DNA of 63,572 nucleotides from Candidatus Methanoperedens nitratireducens (GCF_900196725.1 NZ_FZMP01000178.1:1-63572); one strand, 5' to 3'; shown: positions 18,717 to 28,317, counted from the stretch's first letter. Translations and numbers: made by a program. The notes: generated by a model from the letters alone, not told the origin.

Positions 18717-18913
18717 CCTAAAATAACCCGAAAGCCTGCATCCATATCAGACGGCACTTTTCCGGATCATGAGCTAAGTTCCCGATGCGTATTACTCAGC
18801 AGTTGATCTCTACGCCGTATATTTTTTCGGGATTTTCCTTATTTATGTGTCTTCCAGAATACTTCTGAGCGATTTTTAAATTATACACTATTATCAAATG
18901 CCATACGGGAGAC

Positions 18914-18947
18914 TATAAATAAATAATACTCTTTTTAGAAAGTATTT
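18914..18947 (+). promoter_or_regulatory. NMD3 promoter: TATA box and inverted repeat over the start site
   Basis: TATAAATA at 18914-18921 places transcription start at about 18944, so the ATG at 18948 is essentially leaderless. AATACT (18925-18930) and AGTATT (18941-18946) form an inverted repeat across that region, a possible operator. The rest of the 230-base gap from 18717 shows no gene. Confidence 0.5.
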
Positions 18948-20009
18948 ATGGCTGAAAGACACACTCAAAAAACAGACAGGGATCTTAATGGCATGTCCTT
19001 CCCGGAATTCCTGGAGCATATAAAACAGGGAAAAACCAGCCTTATCGGAGATAAAAAACTTATTGAATGCCCGCTTGTTGTTTATACGCGGATATGCCCG
19101 ACGTGCGGCTCGGTCTTCAAGAAGGGAAAGTGGCAGTCCAGGCAGGATGAAAGCGATGTCATTATCGAGTGCGTAAAAGATAACCTGATTATAAATAAAC
19201 AGGCGCAGGATATCGAACTGGAAATAACCCCGAAGCAGCTTGATTACTCAAGGTATGCTGTGCATGTAAAAGCAAAAGCGAATATCGAAGGCGTGCAGAC
19301 AGAGGCTGCGCTGGATACGGAAGTGAGGATAAGCTGGGAGACATGCGATACATGCAGCAGGATATCGGGAGGTTATTTTGAAGGTATCGTGCAGATCCGC
19401 GCCGATAAAAGGCTCCCGACGCAGGAGGAACTTGACAGGTGCAGGGAAATTGCAAAGGATGTGGCTGCCCGCTCGCGGGAAAAAGGGGAGAGGCTTGCGT
19501 TCATTGCAAAGATCGTGGAACTTGATGAAGGCATTGATATTTATGTAGGACAAAGCAAGCTTGGAAAGCAGATATGCAGAGCAATAACCGATGCGTTCGG
19601 AGGCAGGTTCTCAGAATCGCCAAAACTTGTGGGACAGAAAAACGGCGAAGACCTTTATCGGATCACATTCGCTTTCCGGCTGCCTGAATTCGTGCGCGGG
19701 GATATTGTCAGCGTGGATGATACGGTGATAGAAGTACAGAGTTGCGGAAAGCATGTTAGCGGCATCGACCTTGAGACCGGCAGGAGGTTTATCGAGAACT
19801 TTAACGACCTGATGGATGTTAAGAAATTAGGCAGGCGCCAGGATGCAGTTCCTGCCGTGCTGGTCGCGGAGGAAGATAAAATTATCCAGGTGCTTGACCC
19901 TGAGACCTATGAAACAGTTACTGTTAAAAGACCTGAGTTCCTGAGCGCAGAGCCGGGGGATGAAATAAAGATAATAAAAACTGTAAAAGGAATTTATGTG
20001 CTGCGGTGA
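18948..20009 (+). CDS. NMD3 family protein (ribosome large-subunit factor)
   Basis: The 353-residue protein matches archaeal NMD3. The N-terminal zinc-binding part includes 'CPTCGSVFKKGKWQS' and a later 'CDTCSR'. It is followed by the middle domain ('DIYVGQSKLGKQICRAI') and an OB-like C-terminal region with 'GDEIKIIKTVKGIYVLR'. In eukaryotes NMD3 exports the 60S subunit; in archaea it probably acts in late 50S maturation. Length fits archaeal members. Transcription appears leaderless (see the promoter entry). Confidence 0.93.
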   Translation: MAERHTQKTDRDLNGMSFPEFLEHIKQGKTSLIGDKKLIECPLVVYTRICPTCGSVFKKGKWQSRQDESDVIIECVKDNLIINKQAQDIELEITPKQLDYSRYAVHVKAKANIEGVQTEAALDTEVRISWETCDTCSRISGGYFEGIVQIRADKRLPTQEELDRCREIAKDVAARSREKGERLAFIAKIVELDEGIDIYVGQSKLGKQICRAITDAFGGRFSESPKLVGQKNGEDLYRITFAFRLPEFVRGDIVSVDDTVIEVQSCGKHVSGIDLETGRRFIENFNDLMDVKKLGRRQDAVPAVLVAEEDKIIQVLDPETYETVTVKRPEFLSAEPGDEIKIIKTVKGIYVLR

Positions 20010-20042
20010 GCGGTTTTTAATTTTTTAACAGATGCCAATCGC

Positions 20043-21308
20043 TCAGCCCGACTGCCTGACTATCAGCACATGCCCATCTTTTCCTGTTATTACGACCTTC
20101 GTCTTCGGTTCTATCCTCTCCTCTGATCTTGCGCTCCAGTACTCTCCCTGGTACCTGACATAGCCCGTCGTGCCCGGGGTTAGCTCGTCGATTGTTTCAG
20201 CCGTATCCCCTACTATTCCTCCCATTACAGGTTTTCTCATTCGCACCTGCATCATTTTATATATCGCAAAAGCGAGGAACACTCCAAGAACGACAGCCGG
20301 CGCAAGCAGGCTTAATAACATGGTCGTCTGGAATTCCGGGGAGTACAGCCCGGGATAACCAACAGGTACAAGCAATATGCTTCCAAGGACTACGCATACG
20401 ATTCCTGCTATGCCGATGAGCCCGAAGGACGAGACATAGAGTTCGAACAGCAGCAGCGCCATACCGAGCCCGATCAGGAATATGGCAGCTATGTTCACCG
20501 AGAATCCCAGCCCTATAAGTCCGAGACTTATAGAGATCACCCCGAATATCTCAGCGCCGTAGCCCGGACTTGTAAGCCCGAACACGAGCGAATATATGCC
20601 CACGAGCAGCAGCAGGGATGCTAAAATCGGGTTGGTGAGCAAATCCAGAAGTAAAAGGCGCAGCGACGGCGTGTAAAACGTGTAATCAGCCCCTGATGTA
20701 TTGAGCACCCTGCCTTTTACCGTCATCCCGTCCACTTCCGTCAGCAGCTCCTCGATGCCCGGTGAGACCACTTCTATCACTTTCGCCTCTTTTGCCTGCT
20801 CTGCATTGAGGTTCAGGTTCTCAGTGATAAACTCCTTTGCAGCGGTCACGTTCCTGCCGTGCTGCTTTGCCTTTTCCTCGGCAAGCGCAACCACGGCGTT
20901 TACGATCTTCTCTTCCATAACAGGTCTGAGACCCTCCGAGGTCACTTCAACAGGCTGGGCAGAGCCGATTATCGTATTCGGTGCCATGGCTGCTACATCT
21001 GTTGCAAGGAGAATCAGCGTGCCTGCTGACCATGCGGTTGCGCCCTTCGGGTGCACGTAGCCTATAACAGGTACGGGAGAGCCGTCGATGTGCTGGATTA
21101 TCCTTTTGGTTTCTTCAAGCCCGCCTCCGGGAGTATCCAGCGTTATGACCAGCGCCTGCGCGTCCCCAAGCCTTGCTGCCTCAAGCGCCTCGCTCACAAT
21201 ATCATCGCTTGCAGGGGTTATGGTATTCTTAAGTTCGACCACCAGCACCTGTGCGCCTGCGGTCTGTGCAAATATGAAAAAAAATAAAAAAAAAGGCAGG
21301 AGCCTCAT
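20043..21308 (-). CDS. NfeD-type membrane-bound serine protease (stomatin-operon partner)
   Basis: The 421-residue long-form NfeD starts with a signal peptide. Next is a ClpP-like protease domain (about 20-230; 'ALVITLDTPGGGL' and 'GATAWSAGTLILLA' with the nucleophilic Ser). Four to five transmembrane helices follow (about 235-350), and a C-terminal OB-fold NfeD domain ('GTTGYVRYQGEYWSARS'). The partner stomatin gene overlaps by 4 bases. By analogy with Pyrococcus PH1510/PH1511 it probably cleaves the hydrophobic C-terminus of the stomatin. Confidence 0.92.
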   Translation of the reverse strand: MRLLPFFLFFFIFAQTAGAQVLVVELKNTITPASDDIVSEALEAARLGDAQALVITLDTPGGGLEETKRIIQHIDGSPVPVIGYVHPKGATAWSAGTLILLATDVAAMAPNTIIGSAQPVEVTSEGLRPVMEEKIVNAVVALAEEKAKQHGRNVTAAKEFITENLNLNAEQAKEAKVIEVVSPGIEELLTEVDGMTVKGRVLNTSGADYTFYTPSLRLLLLDLLTNPILASLLLLVGIYSLVFGLTSPGYGAEIFGVISISLGLIGLGFSVNIAAIFLIGLGMALLLFELYVSSFGLIGIAGIVCVVLGSILLVPVGYPGLYSPEFQTTMLLSLLAPAVVLGVFLAFAIYKMMQVRMRKPVMGGIVGDTAETIDELTPGTTGYVRYQGEYWSARSEERIEPKTKVVITGKDGHVLIVRQSG

Positions 21309-22096
21309 TTATGTTCAGCCTTCGATTTAGCCTCTGAGAACGCCCCTGTCAGGCCTGCTATATTGCTCACATCGCCTCCGGGCGCGCCTGATGTTACCAC
21401 TATCAGGTTCTTTTCCCGTGCAATCTCAGCGAGTGTCTGAAGTTCCCTGAGTTTCATGGCGATTGGCACTTTCTGGTATAATTCAGCAGCTTCCATCATC
21501 TTCTGGCTTGCCTGGAACTCTCCATCCGCAAGTATGATCCTTGACCTGCGTTCCCGCTCTGCCTCTGCCTGTTTAGCTATGGCTCGCATCATCGATTCGG
21601 GCAGGCTGACATCGCGTATTGTTACTGCGGTGATCTTAATTCCCCACGGGTCTGTCGCCTCATCCAGTGCTGCCTGGAGCTTCTTGTTCAGTTCTTCCCG
21701 CTTTGAGAGGAGGTCGTCAAGTTCTATCTGCCCCAGGATATCCCTGAGGGTTGTCTGCGCAAGCATACTCGTCGCTATCCTGTAATTCTCGACATTTGTT
21801 ATTGCGTTCGTCGGCGCGACGACGCGATAATAAATGACCGCATCAACGTCCACGCTCACGTTATCCCGCGTGATGATGGTCTGTTTCGGCACGTCGATCG
21901 TAATTACCCTTAGATCTACTTTTACAGTGCTGTCTATAATAGGGATTATCATGAATATCCCCGGACCTTTCGCCCCGAACAGCCTTCCCATCCTGAAAAT
22001 CACGACGCGTTCGTACTCTCTCACTACTTTTATTGACTGCGAGAGAATTATTACTATCAATATTATTACGATCAGTGTTGTTATTACATCTACCAT
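21305..22096 (-). CDS. Stomatin-like SPFH/band 7 protein (slipin)
   Basis: The 263-residue protein has one N-terminal membrane helix (about 4-22), an SPFH domain ('VVREYERVVIFRMGRLFGAKG', in part), 'PKQTIITRDNVSVDVDAVIYYRV' and an alpha-helical coiled segment rich in Ala/Glu/Arg. It forms membrane-bound oligomers. It is the first gene of the stomatin-nfeD pair, with ATGA overlap. The Lys/Glu tail beyond residue 250 is variable. Length is typical. Confidence 0.94.
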   Translation of the reverse strand: MVDVITTLIVIILIVIILSQSIKVVREYERVVIFRMGRLFGAKGPGIFMIIPIIDSTVKVDLRVITIDVPKQTIITRDNVSVDVDAVIYYRVVAPTNAITNVENYRIATSMLAQTTLRDILGQIELDDLLSKREELNKKLQAALDEATDPWGIKITAVTIRDVSLPESMMRAIAKQAEAERERRSRIILADGEFQASQKMMEAAELYQKVPIAMKLRELQTLAEIAREKNLIVVTSGAPGGDVSNIAGLTGAFSEAKSKAEHK

Positions 22097-22102
22097 TTAC
22101 TG

Positions 22103-22123
22103 CACCCACTTTTTTATTGGGTG
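22103..22123 (-). terminator. Hairpin between the methyltransferase and stomatin genes
   Basis: CACCCA (22103-22108) pairs with TGGGTG (22118-22123) around a loop holding a homopolymer run. The hairpin lies between the 3' end of the minus-strand methyltransferase gene and the start of stomatin, so it may end methyltransferase transcription. The stem is short and the T tract is on the wrong side for a classical terminator, so this is tentative. Confidence 0.3.
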
Positions 22124-22153
22124 AGGTTCTATAAATAGTTTGGTGAGTTCTGC

Positions 22154-23179
22154 TTATTTCTTTATCTTCTCCCCCACCAACACCTCATCCCCGAACCCGA
22201 AAGCATGCAGCGTCCTCTCCCCTCTTAATCCCTCCTCAAGCTTCTTCCTGACATCCCAGTATCTTTCAGGTTCGATATCAAAACGCAAAACGACTTTCCC
22301 TGCATTTTCTGACCCCAATATTTCTTTAATAGAACGAATATCCTTCCCAGTCGTTCCCAGAACCCTGTAACTATCTTTAAAAAAAGGCGACTCGATAAGC
22401 TCCGAGGACGTAAGAAGCGTGCGCCGCTCATCTCCCTTATAAAAGAAAATCCTGCCGCCAGCCTCTGAGCTCGTCTGAGCCAGTTCGTTCAGGAGCTCTG
22501 CCTTAACAACAGAAGGTTCAGGCTCGTAAACATACTCCCTCAGGTCGCCGGTTTTGATCGCAGGCGCACCTGAAGAGCAAAGCTGTGCTTCTCCCGGAAG
22601 AACGACCGCGCTTCTGTCGCACCGTTTGAGCGCGCCGAAATAAAGAGTGAGCCTGTTCAACTGCCCGTTCAGCGAAAGGTACTCGCGCTCGCAATCAAAG
22701 GCTATGCGTGAGGGCGGCATCTGGGGCGGCGCGTGGAATGCAAGCTCCTGTGTGGTGTCGGAGTATAGCTTTATTATTTCAGTGATCGGCGGCTCAAGAT
22801 TTTCCAGCGTCCTTTCCTTCTCCGCCAGCGGGCGTGCCGGGTCTGAGAAAATGATATCCGCATCACTCACTTTTTCCTTGATGTTTTCAGAAAGCACATC
22901 GCCAAGTATGAATTCCACGTTTTTAACATCGTAGAGTTCGCAGTTTTTCTTTGCGTATTCAAGCTTTTCCGGGTTCCTCTCGACCGCATATACCTTCTTA
23001 CCTTCCTTTGCAAAAAAAATCACCTGACCGCCAATGCCGCAGCCCAGGTCTGCGATTATACCGGTCTTCAATCGCTTTGCTATGTATCCTGCGACTATCT
23101 CAGGAGTGGCAAGCTGCAACCCCTCTTTATTTGAGAAAATCGGTTTTGTGAATTTAATCGTGCGTTTATCCCGGGTCAT
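22154..23179 (-). CDS. SAM-dependent methyltransferase with THUMP-like C-terminal domain
   Basis: The 341-residue protein has a class I Rossmann methyltransferase core: motif I 'IADLGCGIGGQVIFFA' (about 42-57), 'VYAVERNPEKL', 'EFILGDVLS' and motif IV 'IIFSDPARP'. The C-terminal ~110 residues match the THUMP-like domain found with such archaeal RNA methylases. It probably modifies RNA, but the substrate is not evident. The DPAR motif replaces the DPPW/NPPY of N-methyltransferases. It precedes a secreted-protein gene in the same direction, with 25 bases between. Confidence 0.8.
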   Translation of the reverse strand: MTRDKRTIKFTKPIFSNKEGLQLATPEIVAGYIAKRLKTGIIADLGCGIGGQVIFFAKEGKKVYAVERNPEKLEYAKKNCELYDVKNVEFILGDVLSENIKEKVSDADIIFSDPARPLAEKERTLENLEPPITEIIKLYSDTTQELAFHAPPQMPPSRIAFDCEREYLSLNGQLNRLTLYFGALKRCDRSAVVLPGEAQLCSSGAPAIKTGDLREYVYEPEPSVVKAELLNELAQTSSEAGGRIFFYKGDERRTLLTSSELIESPFFKDSYRVLGTTGKDIRSIKEILGSENAGKVVLRFDIEPERYWDVRKKLEEGLRGERTLHAFGFGDEVLVGEKIKK

Positions 23180-23204
23180 GTATAATTCTAAAATATCTTT
23201 CCGA

Positions 23205-24002
23205 CTATCTTCTCTTCACCTTAAAAACGTATATCAATACAATTATCACAAACGCAGCTATTATAATAGCCGCATTTCTTGCCTTTGATGCAACTTCCTT
23301 TGCGGATTTTGTAAAGTTCATTGTAAGGTTCTCTGTCGGCACGGGCGAAGTAAAATTTGATGATACGTTGATCTCAGGAACCCTGTACGAAGTATTTTTA
23401 GCAAGATACAGGGTGATCTCCCCCCTGTCCGTTGTCATCCCTTTAAAGAACCCTGTGATCTCTGAATGGTTAGCAACATTTTCCGAAACATTGTTCATTC
23501 CGCTGCTATTAACCACATCAACCCCCGGCGGCATAACTATGGTCACAGAGGAATTTGCCTGCCCGAGGAACCAGATGCTGCTCGCGTTAAGGATGTTCTC
23601 CTTAAACCTGTAAGTGACGTTGTACCTGTTCACGATCGCATCCATGGAATGTGTTTTTCCGATGGCATCGGGTGACAGCGTTGAGTCCACATCAAGCACC
23701 TCAACCCCGCCGCTATCGTTGTTTATCCTGATATCAAGCTCCGTATCTATCGCGCTTTTAAGGCTTTTGCGCGTCTGCCTGTCAGCGTTCAGGAGTTCCC
23801 ATGCGCTGATAAAACTGTCATTATTGCCAAGCCCCGAATCAATGCTCACTCTATATGCCACCGAATCCGCACCCGTAAAAGTCTCGATGTAGCTCCAGGT
23901 CATGTTGTATTCGTTCACTGTGATATTATTCATCCACAGATGCCCTGCCGAGCCTGCACCGGCGCTCATGGCTATGATAACAAGGGCAAGGAAAATTTTC
24001 AT
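23205..24002 (-). CDS. Secreted, C-terminally membrane-anchored protein, unknown
   Basis: The 265-residue protein has a signal peptide (first ~18 residues) and an extracellular Asn/Ser/Thr-rich beta domain with many N-glycosylation sequons. A C-terminal transmembrane helix (about 240-258) ends in KVKRR. I do not recognise a family. It overlaps the methionine aminopeptidase gene by 4 bases and is therefore third in the pepQ-like/map unit. No PGF-type motif is present; the helix alone seems to anchor it. Confidence 0.7.
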   Translation of the reverse strand: MKIFLALVIIAMSAGAGSAGHLWMNNITVNEYNMTWSYIETFTGADSVAYRVSIDSGLGNNDSFISAWELLNADRQTRKSLKSAIDTELDIRINNDSGGVEVLDVDSTLSPDAIGKTHSMDAIVNRYNVTYRFKENILNASSIWFLGQANSSVTIVMPPGVDVVNSSGMNNVSENVANHSEITGFFKGMTTDRGEITLYLAKNTSYRVPEINVSSNFTSPVPTENLTMNFTKSAKEVASKARNAAIIIAAFVIIVLIYVFKVKRR

Positions 24003-24874
24003 CTGGTGATGACCTCACAGCCGTCCTGTGTAACTATAACAGTATGTTCCGCCTGGGAGATAAGCCCGCCTTTGATTTCTTTAAGGATAGGGTATGGTCG
24101 GATTATATTCGCTTTAACGAGCTGTACCATCGCAAAATCAATATTTTCTCCCAGCCACCTCTTCGCGAACGGCAGTGTTTTATAAGTCCCAATCTTTTGC
24201 AGCAGTGCTCTGGCAGAGGGGTGGCGCACCGGTTTTTCGGAAACGATATGATATATCTCAGCATTCCCGGCATCGTGTATCTTCCCCGCGCCATCGGTTG
24301 CGAACGGTTCGATGGCTATTATATCCCCGTCTTCGATAGTCACGCCGTGCGGCATCCTCTTGTTGGGAATGGCAGGCGGGGCGTGCTGGATATATTGTTC
24401 AAGACCATGGCCTGTAAGATTGATTATCGGTTTATACCCGAACGATGTTATGGCATCTTCGATGGCTCCTCCGATGTCGGTGGTGTTCGCGCCTGCATGT
24501 ATTATTGCTATTGCGTCCGAGAGGGCTTTTTCAGCGGCTTTTACAAGTTCGGGATTGCCTGAGAGGTCAACAGTTACAGCCGTATCCGCTATGTAGCCGT
24601 CGATATGTACCCCGATGTCCAGCTTGACCATATCCTTCCCGAAAACAGCAGTATCGTTAACAGACGGGGTCGAGTGAGCTGCTTCATCATTTCTGGATAT
24701 GTTCACAGGGAAAGCGGGCTCCCCGCCTTTTTCGCGTATCAGGCTCTCTGCGAACTCAGCCACCGAAAGTAAGCTTGCGCCTTCTACTACCTTTTTAGCT
24801 GCTTCGGCGCGTACTTCGGAGAGGATTTTTCCAGCCTTCCGGTACTTTTCCAATACTTCTTCTGTTTCTTTCAT
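23999..24874 (-). CDS. map: Type II methionine aminopeptidase
   Basis: The 291-residue M24A metallopeptidase removes initiator Met from new proteins. Metal ligands are seen in 'VKLDIGVHIDGYIADTAVTV' (two Asp), 'LTGHGLEQY' (His) and 'IAIEPFATDG' (Glu), with the last Glu in 'QAEHTVIV'. The insert between 'EPFA' and the C-terminus marks the archaeal/eukaryotic type II form. The frame is open 43 codons further upstream into the previous gene, but the start at 24874 (MKETEEVLEK) gives the right N-terminus and a 4-base ATGA overlap with the M24B gene. Confidence 0.95.
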   Translation of the reverse strand: MKETEEVLEKYRKAGKILSEVRAEAAKKVVEGASLLSVAEFAESLIREKGGEPAFPVNISRNDEAAHSTPSVNDTAVFGKDMVKLDIGVHIDGYIADTAVTVDLSGNPELVKAAEKALSDAIAIIHAGANTTDIGGAIEDAITSFGYKPIINLTGHGLEQYIQHAPPAIPNKRMPHGVTIEDGDIIAIEPFATDGAGKIHDAGNAEIYHIVSEKPVRHPSARALLQKIGTYKTLPFAKRWLGENIDFAMVQLVKANIIRPYPILKEIKGGLISQAEHTVIVTQDGCEVITR

Positions 24875-26031
24875 TTCAGCACCAGATTCTTCTCGAACAT
24901 AGTTAAATTCTTGCATCCGCCCTGTGTTACCACCACAACATCCTCTATCCTTACACCACCTGTGTTTTTGTAATAAAGACCAGGCTCGACAGTGACCACG
25001 CATCCCGCTTTCAGTTCCCTGCCGCTCTCGCTCAGGTTCGGTCCTTCATGGATATCAAGCCCGACGCCGTGCCCCGTCGAATGTATGAAGCCCTCGGTGA
25101 ACTCCCCGTTTTTTCCTCTTGCGGTCTTGTATCCTCTCTCTTCCAGCACATCGCATACTATGTTATGGATTTCGCTGCCGCTAACGCCTGCTTTGATTTC
25201 ATTTATCGCCGCAACCTGCGAATCAAGCACAGCCGAATACATATCTTTCAGCTCATCCTTTGGCGTCCCGCGCACTACCGTGCGTGTCATATCCGAGTAA
25301 TATCTCTCCTTTTTCGAGCGCGGCACCATATCGATAACGATCGGTTCATCTGCAAGAATTTCTCCCTCTCCCTGCCAGTGCGGGTCGGAGCTGTCCTTTC
25401 CGCACGCGATAATGATATCCGGCGCTTCACACCCCTGCGAAAGAAGCGTCATCTCGATTATCGCCCTTATGTCCTCTGCTTTCAGCGGTGCGTTCTCCCG
25501 GTACAGGACCCCGTGCCTGACCGGGGCGCTCTTTATTGCGCTGGTGCCTTCAGCGAGCGCGCGCTCACCTGCCCTCTGCGCCTTTTTTATCGCAGCAATT
25601 TCCAGTTCACTTTTCACTTCGCGCATTTCGCGAAACGGGCTTTTTATGGGAATTACCTCAAGACCGTTCTTTCTCATGCAATCAGCAAGCTGCACAGAGA
25701 AATTGTAAGGTACTGCAATATGTCTTGCATTCTCAGAGCTCAGGAACTCAACGATCATTTCGCAATATGCGACATCTATATCCCCGAGCTTCCTGAGTTT
25801 TCCCATAAGCCCGTACCTGGAAGCCGGGATCACATCCTTTACCCTGGATTCTTTTTTTGCCCTGCCAAGTTCCATATCGGAGACAAGAAGCCTCTCGTTT
25901 TTGGAGTTAAAATATATGAAAGAATCTACGGCAAGGAACTTTGTGGCGTAGTACATGTCAGCATTGTGCTCGCTTTCACTGACCATCAGGAAAGCATCTG
26001 CATCCGGAAGATTCAGTTTCATTCTATCCAC
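24871..26031 (-). CDS. M24B family peptidase (Xaa-Pro dipeptidase/aminopeptidase-like)
   Basis: The 386-residue protein has an N-terminal creatinase-like domain (about 1-140) and a pita-bread catalytic domain. Metal ligands occur in 'IVIDMVPRSKKERYYSDMTRTV' (shown in part; the usual first Asp is met by the DM pair), 'STGHGVGLDIHEGP', 'VTVEPGLY' and 'GGVRIEDVVVV'. It likely cleaves X-Pro peptides. It heads a three-gene operon with map and a secreted protein. The promoter is a TATA-like stretch near 26105-26118 on the minus strand. Confidence 0.88.
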   Translation of the reverse strand: MDRMKLNLPDADAFLMVSESEHNADMYYATKFLAVDSFIYFNSKNERLLVSDMELGRAKKESRVKDVIPASRYGLMGKLRKLGDIDVAYCEMIVEFLSSENARHIAVPYNFSVQLADCMRKNGLEVIPIKSPFREMREVKSELEIAAIKKAQRAGERALAEGTSAIKSAPVRHGVLYRENAPLKAEDIRAIIEMTLLSQGCEAPDIIIACGKDSSDPHWQGEGEILADEPIVIDMVPRSKKERYYSDMTRTVVRGTPKDELKDMYSAVLDSQVAAINEIKAGVSGSEIHNIVCDVLEERGYKTARGKNGEFTEGFIHSTGHGVGLDIHEGPNLSESGRELKAGCVVTVEPGLYYKNTGGVRIEDVVVVTQGGCKNLTMFEKNLVLK

Positions 26032-26148
26032 ACACAGCGAGGGGAACGATTAAACCTTCGATTACCTGATTCTCGGCAGCACTTTGGGTATAGTTTGGGA
26101 AAATCAATATAAATATTAAAAACATACGCATCATCGTGGAAAAGAGAC

Positions 26149-26208
26149 CCTTGCAGAAAAGATAAAAAGAGGATAAGGTGGTGGTGGTTTTTTTCCTTTC
26201 TGCAAAGG
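26149..26208 (-). terminator. Long hairpin downstream of the PAS regulator gene
   Basis: CCTTGCAGAAA (26149-26159) pairs with TTTCTGCAAAGG (26197-26208), leaving one bulged A, with a ~37-base loop that contains repeated GGT units. On the minus strand the loop reads CCACCACCACC followed by T-rich sequence. It is placed to end transcription of the gene at 26270-27979. The rest of the gap 26032-26269 holds the M24B promoter. Confidence 0.4.
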
Positions 26209-26269
26209 TTACCTACGATTCTAGGTTATTTATATAAAAGCTTTTTCAATTTAAATTCGAAAGAATTTA

Positions 26270-27979
26270 TTAAAATATCTTTACCAGATTCACCTGATTT
26301 TTACGCTGCCTGACCTCACGATTGAACTCATTTAAATTCACTTTCATGTTCTTTGAAAGAAAATATATTGTGTTATATCCGTTGATTTCCTTTGTGACTA
26401 TTCCGTTTTTTACTAAAACACCAAGATGATGCCTGGCAGTTTTATAATCTATATTCAGGGCTTGCGCTATTTGATTTGCGTTATGGGGTTTATCGACGAG
26501 CTGTTTCAGGATTAATGCACGGGTAGCCCCTCCGCGTGTTCCCCCTATCAAATACCATAATAGTTTCAGTTGTTTATTAGATTCTTTTAATTCATTCTTC
26601 AGTCTCTTAGTTTCAGTTATGTCCCTGGCTATCCCATGGATTTCACCATCCTTGATATCCCTGATATTTATCTCAACCCACCGGTGTTCACCGTTTTTGC
26701 ACACCATCTCAAGGATATCTATCGGTTCCACGATCTCCCCAGCGCGGTGTTTCTTCCGGTTTTCCTGAATGATTTCTCTACCCTCCGGTGTAAGCCATTT
26801 TAATATGTTACTGCCAATGACTTCCTCTTTCGGACAACCGAGTATTCGAAGTCCCATCCGGTTCATTTTCAAAACAATACCTTCTGTGTCGATTACAAAC
26901 ATAATGTCCTGGGCGTTTTCAAAGAGCTCCCGGTATTTTGCCTCGGATTTTTCGAGTTCTTCATAAGATTTTTCTAATTTTCTACGATATTCATCAAGCT
27001 CTTGCTCCATCTTCCTTTTTTCAGTTATATCCCTTCCTATGCCATGAACTGCTGTTACCTTATCATCGTCTTTGATTAAACGCCTTTTTATCTCCATCCA
27101 TCGGTGTTCGCCGTTCTTGCAGATCACATCAAGGATAATTGGCTGTTCTACGAGTTCTCCTGATATTTGTTTCTTCAGAGTCTCCCGGGTGGTCCTAAGG
27201 CTCTCCGGTGTGATCCATTTCGATATATGGGTGCCGATTATCTCTTCCTTCGTGCATCCAAGCAGCTTGAGCGCCGTGGTGTTTACTTCCTTAAAGTAAC
27301 CTTCAGAATCATAGATGTATATCGAATCATTTGCATTCTCGAAAAAGTCCCTGTATCTTTCTTCGGATTCGTATAACTCCTTATAAGCATTTTTTACTTT
27401 CTCTTCAAGGTGCTCCTTATATTCATTAAGTTCCATAATATTATTTTTAAGTTTGCCGCAAATCCTGCCGTTCTGGACCACAGACGATGCCTGGGAGGCA
27501 GCGATTGATACAAAATCGATCTCTTCATCCGTAAATTGATGCACCTGCGCCATATAAATGTTCAACATGCCGATGACTCTCAATCCTTTTTTCATGGGGG
27601 CAAAGATTATGGATGAAAATCCAAGCTCTTTTGTCAGATGCAGCCAGGGCTTACCTTTAGGTTCTTCAAATACGTTCGGAACGATGTAGTATTTCCCGGT
27701 CCTTAGCACAATGCCGGAAGGGCTATATGTTAGAGATACGCCCGCTTCTTTTGCTGCTTCGTGTACCCTTTCGGGATAATCCTGTCCTAATCCATACGAA
27801 GCTACCATTTTGAGTTCACCGGCAGTTTCATCGACCAGTATAATGGTACCTGAGTGCGCCTTCATAGTTTCGCAGGTGATTTCCAGGATATTTTGCAGGA
27901 TCTTATCAAATTCCTGGTCAATGTTTATTGATGCGATGTCCGACAGTGCTTTTAATTTTGGTTTTTCATTTTCTGGCAT
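26270..27979 (-). CDS. GAF-PAS-PAS one-component regulator with C-terminal winged-helix domain
   Basis: The 569-residue cytoplasmic protein has a GAF domain at about 12-175 and a short coiled coil. PAS/PAC domains follow at about 215-330 ('ANDSIYIYDSEGYFKEVN') and 350-465 ('AQDIMFVIDTEGIVLKMN'), each ending in a PAC 'HRWxEI' segment. The winged helix is at about 483-550 ('NANQIAQALNIDYKTARHHLGVLVKNGIV'; shorter pieces are conserved). No kinase or receiver domain is present, so ligand sensing probably feeds directly into DNA binding. Similar regulators are common in Methanosarcinales. The signal is unknown. Confidence 0.88.
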   Translation of the reverse strand: MPENEKPKLKALSDIASINIDQEFDKILQNILEITCETMKAHSGTIILVDETAGELKMVASYGLGQDYPERVHEAAKEAGVSLTYSPSGIVLRTGKYYIVPNVFEEPKGKPWLHLTKELGFSSIIFAPMKKGLRVIGMLNIYMAQVHQFTDEEIDFVSIAASQASSVVQNGRICGKLKNNIMELNEYKEHLEEKVKNAYKELYESEERYRDFFENANDSIYIYDSEGYFKEVNTTALKLLGCTKEEIIGTHISKWITPESLRTTRETLKKQISGELVEQPIILDVICKNGEHRWMEIKRRLIKDDDKVTAVHGIGRDITEKRKMEQELDEYRRKLEKSYEELEKSEAKYRELFENAQDIMFVIDTEGIVLKMNRMGLRILGCPKEEVIGSNILKWLTPEGREIIQENRKKHRAGEIVEPIDILEMVCKNGEHRWVEINIRDIKDGEIHGIARDITETKRLKNELKESNKQLKLLWYLIGGTRGGATRALILKQLVDKPHNANQIAQALNIDYKTARHHLGVLVKNGIVTKEINGYNTIYFLSKNMKVNLNEFNREVRQRKNQVNLVKIF

Positions 27980-28317
27980 ACTCCAAAGCTCCGGTTTCAG
28001 AGTACTATTATGACTGTATCTAACTAACGAAACGTTTAAATGGTATAAAAGCTTTCTTTTTTAACGCTGCGATTCAGCTATTTCATATTTCTATGTACCC
28101 GGTGTCTCAGTAAAATAGAGGGTGAGGGGCAGGGGTGAGGATTTGGTAGTGTCCATACGGTTAAAAAATTCCAACACATTCCGGATACACGCCTGCCCGC
28201 AATATCTTATTTTAGTTTGTTTATATTTAAAAACATATGTAGCTTTGGTATATACTCAGCGCATGTACGCTTAGTACAGTCGGAAGTTGTGACCTTTGCG
28301 AAAGAAGAAGGCGAAGG
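27980..28317. other. Intergenic region, no gene seen
   Basis: This 338-base gap holds AT-rich promoter-like sequence near 28030-28055 (for the regulator, minus strand) and 28212-28232, plus a G-rich stretch at 28120-28145. Short open frames, including one that ends at 28320, lack starts and recognisable content. I see no tRNA, repeat or clear hairpin. Confidence 0.6.

Noticed and set aside
25048-26112. Long open frame (354 codons) on the + strand opposite the M24B peptidase gene
   Set aside because: It covers a well-supported peptidase gene on the other strand, has no recognisable protein content and reflects codon bias.
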